A DNA stretch of 64,000 nt from an uncultured Gallionellaceae bacterium (GTDB lineage Bacteria > Pseudomonadota > Gammaproteobacteria > Burkholderiales > Gallionellaceae). Shown here piece after piece: positions 57,953-64,000 of the stretch. The stretch lies in assembly GCA_903847155.1 (NCBI GenBank), contig CAINCU010000015.1, positions 106,517 through 170,516 of the forward strand, read 5' to 3'. Position 1 is the stretch's first letter. Each line of letters begins with the position of its first letter. The notes under the pieces were generated by a model, which was not told the DNA's origin, did not search any database, and worked only from the letters and a program-made list of their open reading frames with translations. A program made the position numbers and the translations under genes.

Positions 57953-60900
57953 ATGCACGAGAATCGCGTCGCAAGTTCATCGCATGCCGAGATCGGCAAG
58001 ATCGCGCTGACCTATGCCATTTTCGCCGGATTGTGGATTCTGCTGTCGGACAAAGTTGTTGCGTGGCTGTTTAATGATCCCGTTTTTATCGAGGTTGCCC
58101 AGACGCTTAAAGGCTGGCTGTTCGTCGGCGTCACCTCGTTGCTGCTCTACTGGCTGCTGAACAGACTGACCAAAAAATTCGGCACAGCGCTAGCACCGAC
58201 ACAGCACAGCGGCTTCGTCAACATACCGCGCTGGCAGCAATATATTGTTGCTGTGGTGCTGACATTGCTGACACTGTTGATACGCTACAGCATCGCGGCT
58301 TCCTTCGGCGAGCGCACGATGCTTATTATCTTCATGTTCCCCATCATCATGAGTGCCATGCTGTACGGACTCGGACCGGGAATCGTCTCGACTTTCACTG
58401 CAGCCCTGCTAGCCATATATTTCATCATCCCGCCAACCGGCAGTTTAGCAATCGCCCATTCATACGATCTGTTCCAACTGGGATTTCTGCTTACTAACGG
58501 ACTGCTGGTCAGCTTTCTCAGCAGCATGCTGCACGATTCGCGCTACAAGGCGGAACAGGAAAGACAATTGGCCGAAATCAATCTGCAGGAAAAGACGCGC
58601 GCCATGCAGTTGCTGGACAGCATCGCACAAAGCTCTACCGATGCCATTTTTGCCAAAGACCTGCAGGGACATTATCTGTTGTTCAACGATGCGGCTGCGC
58701 GCATTGTCGGCAAGAGCATAAAGGACGTACTGGGCAAAGATGACAGCGCGATTTTTCCACCTGCCAATGCCATGACAGTGATGGCCAGCGACAGGCAGGT
58801 CATGGATAAGAACCAAAGCATCACCTTTGAGGTAGACCTCAACACGGCCAATGGTAAGGCCACCTTTCTGGCCACCAAGGGGCCGCTACGCGACGCGGAC
58901 GGCAGAGTGATTGGCATCTTCGGTATCTCGCGCGACATCAGCGAGATCAAGCACTTTCAGGATGCATTGAGCAAAAGCGAGGCGACTTACCGTTCGCTGT
59001 TCGAGAACATACTTAACGGCGTCGTGCATGTGCGCATGATCTTCGACGGCGAGCAGCCGGTAGATTATGAATACCTCTCGACCAACCCGGCGTATGCCAC
59101 CACCACCGGTATCACCGCACCCGTGGTCGGGCGCAGGATCTGCGAAATCATCCCCGGTTACAGCGAGAACAATCGGGATGCACTTGAAGTCTTCGGTCGC
59201 GTCGCCACAACCGGCATCCCGACACGCTGGGAACATTATCTGCGCGAACTTGATCGCTGGTTTTCGTTCATGATTTATGCGCCTGCCTACGGCGAAGTGA
59301 TCATCATCATCGAGAACATTACCGAGCGAAAAAAAGCCGAGATCGCCCTGCGCGAAGCCGAGTCCCGCTATCGCTCGCTGTTTGAAAACAACATGGACGG
59401 CGTGCTGCTGACCCACCCCTCGGGCGATATCCTGGCCGCAAATGCGGAAAGCCAGCGCATCTTCGGCTACGCGCGCGAGGAGTTGCTCGGCATCAAACAA
59501 CAACAGCTGATTGAATCGGCCGACATGCGGCTGTTCGCAGCACAAACAATGCACATTGATAGCAGTCGCTTCCGGGGCGAACTGACTTTGGTCAACAAAC
59601 ACGGCGATACATTTCCCGGCGAGGTTTCCACCGTTCTGTTCGAGGACGAATACGGCCGGAAAATGTCGGTCGTTATGGTGCGCGACATCACCGAGCGCAA
59701 GGCCACCGTGGAACAATTGCGCAAGCTTTCGCTGGCGGTGGAACAAAGCCCGGAGAGCATCATCATCACCGATCTCGATGCCATCACCGAGTACGTGAAC
59801 GAGTCCTTCTTGCGCAATACCGGCTACAGCCGCGAAGAAATCATCGGTCAGAATCCGCGCCTGCTGCATTCCGGCAAGACGCCCCACGCCACCTATACAG
59901 CGCTGTGGAATGCCCTGACCAAGGGCGAAACCTGGCACGGAGAATTCATCAATAGACGCAAGGATGGCAGCGAATATATCGAACACGCCATCATTAGTCC
60001 GATCCGTGCGCCGGATGGCAGCGTCACCCATTATGTGGCGGTGCAGGAAGACATCACTGAGAAGAAACGCAGCGAGGCCGAAATCCATCGTCTGGCTTTT
60101 TACGATACGCTCACCGGACTGCCCAACCGCTCTTTGCTACTGGAACGCATGACGCAGACACTGGCCATGACGCGCCGCGAACAACACCAAAGCGCATTGC
60201 TCACGCTCAATATCGACCGTTTCAAAAACATCAACGATGCAGGCGGACAGCCTTTGGGCGATGCGCTGATCATCGCACTGGGAGAACGCGTTGGCACCCT
60301 GTTGCGCGAGGGCGATGTGCTCGCCAAAATGGCGGGCGACGAATTCGCCATCCTGTTACCGGATTTTTCCGAACAGCAGTACAGAGCCAGCTACCAGTCG
60401 ATGCATGTTGCCGAGAAGATTCTGGCCGCCCTGCGTAGCCCGTTCCAAATCGGCGAAAATCAGATCACCGTCAGCGTCTGTCTGGGTATCGCACTGTTCC
60501 CGGATAGTGAAGACGACGCGCCGCTGGATATTCTGCGCCGCAGCGCCACGGCATTGCATTTCGCCAAATCAAAAGGCACCGGACAGATCGCCTTCTTCGA
60601 AGGCGAACTGGATGAACTTTCCAAACAACGCTTCGATATCGAACGCGAATTGCGGCGCGGCATTCCATCCAACGAACTGCAACTTTATTTGCAGCCGCAA
60701 GTCGATGCGGAAGGTGCGATGGTAGGTGCCGAGGCGCTGGTACGCTGGCTGCACCCGCAGCGCGGATTATTGCCGCCGGTGACCTTTATTCCAATCGCGG
60801 AAGAATCCGATCTCATCGTGGATATTGGCGAATGGGTGTTCGCCGAAGTGTGCCGCCTGTTGGCGCAAAACGACATGCAGCGCCCGATGCGCATCGCCGT

Positions 60901-61387
60901 CAACATCAGCCCGCGCCATTTCAGTCAGAACAATTTCGTCTCCTGGATCAAGCGCATGCTGACCTCCAGCGGAGTCGATCCGACACGCATCACTCTGGAA
61001 ATCACCGAAGGCATGGTGATCAACAATATGCACGATGTAATCTCCAAGATGAACGAACTGTCCGCACTGGGCATCCATTTTTCCATGGACGATTTCGGTA
61101 CCGGCTATTCCTCGCTTTCCTACCTCAAACGCCTGCCGATCGACGAACTCAAGATCGACAAGAGTTTTGTGCAGGACATCACCATTGATCCCGATGACGC
61201 CGCGTTGGTCGAGACCATTCTCGCCGTGGCCAAGCTCATGCACTTGATCGTGGTGGCGGAAGGCGTGGAGACCAAAGAACAAGCCGCTTTCCTCAATGAA
61301 CGCGCAACGGTGATCCATCAAGGCTATCTGTTCGGCAGACCGGAGCCTGCCGCAGATTTGTTCAAGAAACTGGTAGCGCAGGAATAA
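57953..61387 (+). CDS. Membrane GGDEF-EAL protein with DUF4118-like and four PAS domains
   Basis: Cyclic di-GMP enzyme of 1144 residues. About six membrane segments in residues 18-192 (the later part like the DUF4118/KdpD sensor unit), then four PAS/PAC domains (about 218-715), GGDEF (about 720-885) and EAL (about 890-1144). The GGDEF motif reads AGDEF (near 793), a variant that can still be active. The EAL domain has EALVRW, EITEG, DDFGTGYSS and EGVET, so it is likely a working phosphodiesterase. GGAGG is at good spacing. The signal sensed is unknown. Confidence 0.93.
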   Translation: MHENRVASSSHAEIGKIALTYAIFAGLWILLSDKVVAWLFNDPVFIEVAQTLKGWLFVGVTSLLLYWLLNRLTKKFGTALAPTQHSGFVNIPRWQQYIVAVVLTLLTLLIRYSIAASFGERTMLIIFMFPIIMSAMLYGLGPGIVSTFTAALLAIYFIIPPTGSLAIAHSYDLFQLGFLLTNGLLVSFLSSMLHDSRYKAEQERQLAEINLQEKTRAMQLLDSIAQSSTDAIFAKDLQGHYLLFNDAAARIVGKSIKDVLGKDDSAIFPPANAMTVMASDRQVMDKNQSITFEVDLNTANGKATFLATKGPLRDADGRVIGIFGISRDISEIKHFQDALSKSEATYRSLFENILNGVVHVRMIFDGEQPVDYEYLSTNPAYATTTGITAPVVGRRICEIIPGYSENNRDALEVFGRVATTGIPTRWEHYLRELDRWFSFMIYAPAYGEVIIIIENITERKKAEIALREAESRYRSLFENNMDGVLLTHPSGDILAANAESQRIFGYAREELLGIKQQQLIESADMRLFAAQTMHIDSSRFRGELTLVNKHGDTFPGEVSTVLFEDEYGRKMSVVMVRDITERKATVEQLRKLSLAVEQSPESIIITDLDAITEYVNESFLRNTGYSREEIIGQNPRLLHSGKTPHATYTALWNALTKGETWHGEFINRRKDGSEYIEHAIISPIRAPDGSVTHYVAVQEDITEKKRSEAEIHRLAFYDTLTGLPNRSLLLERMTQTLAMTRREQHQSALLTLNIDRFKNINDAGGQPLGDALIIALGERVGTLLREGDVLAKMAGDEFAILLPDFSEQQYRASYQSMHVAEKILAALRSPFQIGENQITVSVCLGIALFPDSEDDAPLDILRRSATALHFAKSKGTGQIAFFEGELDELSKQRFDIERELRRGIPSNELQLYLQPQVDAEGAMVGAEALVRWLHPQRGLLPPVTFIPIAEESDLIVDIGEWVFAEVCRLLAQNDMQRPMRIAVNISPRHFSQNNFVSWIKRMLTSSGVDPTRITLEITEGMVINNMHDVISKMNELSALGIHFSMDDFGTGYSSLSYLKRLPIDELKIDKSFVQDITIDPDDAALVETILAVAKLMHLIVVAEGVETKEQAAFLNERATVIHQGYLFGRPEPAADLFKKLVAQE

Positions 61388-62452
61388 TCAACCCAACGTC
61401 ACGCTGATGCGTGGCGCGCCTTGCCGCATTTCCCCGACCACTGCTGCCTGCGCGAAGCCTGCCTCGCGGAAACAGGCCAGCACTTCATCTGCCGCTTCAG
61501 GTGCAACCGCCACCAGCAAGCCGCCGCTGGTTTGCGGGTCGGCCAGCAGTTTGCGCTGCCAATCCTGCACTGACGCTGCACAATCCACTTCATGTCCGTA
61601 GCTCGCCAGATTGCGGCCTACCGCGCCGGGCACGATGTCTTGTTGCACCAAGGGCAAGGCTTCGGACAGCACAGGCACGTGGGCGAATTTCACTTGCGCC
61701 CCCAGACCAGAGCCGCGGCACATTTCCAGCAGATGCCCGAATAAGCCGAAGCCGGTCACGTCGGTGAGCGCATGCACACCGGGCATCGCGGCGAGTGCGC
61801 TGCCGACTTTGTTGAGTTGCGTGGTGGTGGCGATGAGTTGCGCATAGCCCGCGTCGGACAGGATTTCTTTTTTCAACGCCGCCGCCAGCACGCCGACGCC
61901 CAAGCCTTTGCCGAGAATCAGCACATCGCCTGCGCGTGCCGCGCTGTTCTTTTTCAGGTGGTCTGGATGCACCACGCCCAGCGCCACCAAGCCGTAGATC
62001 GGCTCCTGCGAGTCGATGGAATGGCCGCCCGCCAGCGGGATGTTGGCGGCGCGGCACACGGCTTCGCCGCCCTGCAATATCTTGCGAATGGTTTCCGGCG
62101 ACAACTTGTCGATGGGCATGCCGACGATAGCCAGCGCCATGATCGGCGTGCCGCCCATGGCATACACGTCGGAGATAGCGTTGGTGGCGGCGATGCGCCC
62201 GAAGTCGAACGGGTCATCGACGATGGGCATGAAAAAATCGGTGGTGGCGATGATCGCCTGCTGGTCGTTGAGGCGATACACCGCCGCATCGTCGCTGGTT
62301 TCCGTGCCAACCAGCAGGTCGGGGAACGACAATTTTTTTTGTACTTCGCCAAGGATTTGTTGCAGCATGGCCGGTGCTATTTTGCAGCCGCAACCGCCAC
62401 CGTGCGACAATCGGGTCAATTTCACTTCGTTCACTTTATTTTCTCCAACCAA
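61388..62452 (-). CDS. selD: Selenide, water dikinase
   Basis: Makes selenophosphate from selenide and ATP; 354 residues. HGGGCGCK places Cys21 and Lys24 as the equivalents of E. coli Cys17 and Lys20, so this is the Cys form, not a selenoprotein. TTDFFMPIVDDPFDFGRIAATNAISDVYAMGG (in parts), LAGGHSID and DPQTSGGLL are conserved. Divergent from mnmH, which uses its product. Confidence 0.95.
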   Translation of the reverse strand: MVGENKVNEVKLTRLSHGGGCGCKIAPAMLQQILGEVQKKLSFPDLLVGTETSDDAAVYRLNDQQAIIATTDFFMPIVDDPFDFGRIAATNAISDVYAMGGTPIMALAIVGMPIDKLSPETIRKILQGGEAVCRAANIPLAGGHSIDSQEPIYGLVALGVVHPDHLKKNSAARAGDVLILGKGLGVGVLAAALKKEILSDAGYAQLIATTTQLNKVGSALAAMPGVHALTDVTGFGLFGHLLEMCRGSGLGAQVKFAHVPVLSEALPLVQQDIVPGAVGRNLASYGHEVDCAASVQDWQRKLLADPQTSGGLLVAVAPEAADEVLACFREAGFAQAAVVGEMRQGAPRISVTLG

Positions 62453-62466
62453 AAAATCAAAATCTA

Positions 62467-62618
62467 GCCACAGAGAACACAGAGATCACAGAGAAAGATG
62501 TGCGAACAAGTCGAAGCACAGCGTATCTGATACTTTCCGAGAAATCGGAAATTGAATTTTTCCCGACGACAGGTTGCGTTTCTCCGTACTTCTCTGTGTC
62601 CTCTGTGTTCTCTGTGGC
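62467..62618. repeat. Dispersed repeat B (CCACAGAG family), copy 2
   Basis: The arms CCACAGAGAACACAGAG and CTCTGTGTTCTCTGTGG flank a unique middle of about 90 bp. It fills most of the 189-bp gap between the divergent selD and mnmH and ends 24 bp before mnmH, so both promoters lie in or beside it. Confidence 0.88.
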
Positions 62619-62641
62619 AAATAGTATTTAAGGGTTTTTCA

Positions 62642-63676
62642 ATGTTATTCAGAACCGCAAACCTATCACAACTTGACGAATTCGACGAAATCATCGACGC
62701 GCGTACCCCTGCCGAATTCGCCGACGACCACATCCCCGGCGCGATCAACTGCCCGGTGTTGTCGGACGAAGAGCGCGTCACCGTGGGCACGCTATACCAG
62801 CAAGTGTCGCCGTTCGAAGCGCGCAAAGTAGGCGCCGCGATGGTGGCGAAGAACGTCGCGCATCATCTGGAAACCAGCTTCAGCGCCCATCCAAAAGCAT
62901 GGCGGCCGCTGATCTATTGCTGGCGCGGCGGACAGCGCAGCGGCGCGATGAGCATCATCCTCGCGCAAGTGGGCTGGGCGGCACACAAACTGGAAGGCGG
63001 CTATAAATCCTATCGCCGCGATGTGCTGGACAAGCTCGAAGCGCTGCCCGCCACGTTCAACTACCGCGTGATCTGCGGCGCGACCGGCTCCGGCAAAAGC
63101 CGCCTGCTCGCCGCACTCGCCGCCAACGGCGCACAAGTGCTCGACCTCGAAGGCTTGGCGCAACATCGCGGCTCGATACTCGGCGGCTTGCCGCAACAAG
63201 CGCAGCCTTCGCAAAAATGGTTCGACACCACGCTGCTGCAAGCGCTGCAAAAATTCGATGCCACAAAGACCGTGTACGTGGAAGCGGAGAGCAACAAGAT
63301 CGGGCGCGTCATCCTGCCCGCCGCACTGATCGCCACCATGCACCGCGCGCCGTGCGTGCTGCTGGATACCTCGCCCGAGGCGCGCGTGGCCCTGCTGCTG
63401 GCAGATTACCGGCACTACATCGAACAACCGGAAACCCTCGTCGCGCAATTGCAAGTGCTGCTGCCTTTCCACGGACACCAACAGTTGGAACACTGGAGCG
63501 AACAGATACGCGCCGGAGAATTTGCTGCGCTGGTGCGCGAATTGCTGGAACTGCACTACGACCCCAGCTACCTGCGCTCATTGGGCAAACACTACACACA
63601 ACTGGAACAGGCGCAGCGCGTGGCGTTAGCGGATTTGTCCGAGGATGCGTTGCTGAAGGTGGCGCGGGGTTTGTAG
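62642..63676 (+). CDS. mnmH: tRNA 2-selenouridine synthase
   Basis: A 344-residue enzyme that replaces sulfur with selenium in wobble 2-thiouridine of Lys, Glu and Gln tRNAs, via a geranylated intermediate. The rhodanese domain has IDARTPAEFADDHIPGA and catalytic Cys93 in IYCWRGGQRS; the P-loop GATGSGKS (146-153) follows. The ATG at 62642 begins MLFRTANLSQLDEFD; the frame upstream runs through repeat B. Confidence 0.95.
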   Translation: MLFRTANLSQLDEFDEIIDARTPAEFADDHIPGAINCPVLSDEERVTVGTLYQQVSPFEARKVGAAMVAKNVAHHLETSFSAHPKAWRPLIYCWRGGQRSGAMSIILAQVGWAAHKLEGGYKSYRRDVLDKLEALPATFNYRVICGATGSGKSRLLAALAANGAQVLDLEGLAQHRGSILGGLPQQAQPSQKWFDTTLLQALQKFDATKTVYVEAESNKIGRVILPAALIATMHRAPCVLLDTSPEARVALLLADYRHYIEQPETLVAQLQVLLPFHGHQQLEHWSEQIRAGEFAALVRELLELHYDPSYLRSLGKHYTQLEQAQRVALADLSEDALLKVARGL

Positions 63677-63699
63677 TTTATTTTTCAAAGCACCACTTT

Positions 63700-63776
63700 G
63701 CCCGCAAGCCAGTAAACACGGCAATCTCCACGATATGCACGAGCCAGATCGCCTATTGACGGGCGTTCGCACGAGG
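63700..63776 (+). repeat. Dispersed repeat A, copy 8 (best preserved)
   Basis: GCCCGCAAGCCAGTAAACACG at the left and AGATCGCCTATTGACGGGC at the right, with the trailing GTTCGCACGAGG. It starts 24 bp after the mnmH stop. Confidence 0.9.
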
Positions 63777-63788
63777 CGGATGTTTTAG

Positions 63789-63986
63789 TTATTTCTTGCC
63801 GCAAAATTCGGAGCTAAATGAACGCCAGGTAATAACCTTGCATCCACCGGTTGAATCCAAGACCCAAACCTGCCACTGGCCTATACGAATTGGCTGCTCC
63901 ATACCGGCCAGTCGCGACATGCAGCAATCGACCCTTTGGAGAACTTGACCGTAATAACTATTGACCGTCCGGTATCTACCGCTGGG
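63789..63986 (-). other. Possible 3' remnant of a gene
   Basis: A 65-codon open frame ending in TAA, closed upstream by a TAG only 11 bp from the window edge. It reads like coding sequence (YYGQVLQRVDC, MEQPIRIGQWQVWVLDS, CGKK at the end) with scattered Cys and Trp, but has no good start; the internal ATG would leave 43 residues. It may be a degraded gene or a short exported protein whose 5' part is frameshifted. Confidence 0.3.
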
Positions 63987-64000
63987 CTAGGCAAGCTGCA

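Noticed and set aside
61388..62452. selD as a selenoprotein
   Set aside because: The catalytic position is encoded as Cys and no in-frame TGA is present.

Overview
This window reads as chromosomal sequence from a betaproteobacterium, probably of the Nitrosomonadales/Gallionellaceae type; that rank is inferred from gene order and was not searched. The signs are the block leuC-leuD-leuB-asd-fimV-truA-trpF-trpB-trpA-accD-folC-SPOR-cvpA-purF-metZ, the pncC-recA-recX-alaS order, ilvE-zinc finger-waaF, and a RegB/RegA-type redox two-component system. Most of the window is housekeeping. No prophage, transposase, CRISPR array or rRNA operon was seen.

Layout. 1-3.9 kb: a TonB-dependent copper receptor (OprC/NosA type, cut by the window edge) is divergent from a RegB-like sensor kinase and its RegA-like regulator. 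The 123-bp gap holds a palindrome that fits the RegA/RegR box. 4-7.5 kb: HDOD protein, ilvE, zinc-finger protein, waaF. 7.6-12.6 kb (minus): pncC, recA, recX, alaS. 12.7-31 kb (minus): metZ, purF, cvpA, SPOR protein, folC, a small membrane protein, accD, trpA, trpB, trpF, truA, a T-component-like membrane protein, fimV, asd, leuB, leuD, a small exported protein and leuC. 31.2-36.7 kb is the accessory part: a frameshifted and truncated matrixin-like exoprotein, a DUF433/DUF5615 toxin-antitoxin pair, a small membrane-associated protein between 138-bp direct repeats, and an MFS transporter. 36.8-40.6 kb: grpE-dnaK-dnaJ with two sigma-32 promoter matches. 40.8-48.3 kb: extradiol dioxygenase, lemA with two envelope genes, an ankyrin protein, and a marR-emrA-emrB efflux operon. 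48.3-57.8 kb: DinG-type helicase, an AT-rich HNH-like orphan, flavin reductase, MFS, lytic transglycosylase, Uup, a membrane protein and an exported peroxiredoxin. 57.9-63.7 kb: tRNA-Arg(CCU), a four-PAS GGDEF-EAL protein, then selD divergent from mnmH, which together make selenophosphate and 2-selenouridine tRNA.

The strongest pattern beyond the genes is a dense load of several unrelated dispersed repeat families. One of about 65-75 bp occurs ten times, nearly always just after a gene's 3' end. Others have entered reading frames without breaking them (folC and the matrixin gene), or lie 17-24 bp upstream of start codons (pncC and mnmH). The best candidate for new biology is the copper receptor/RegBA locus, because the sensor carries a long Met/His-rich loop next to the receptor gene.
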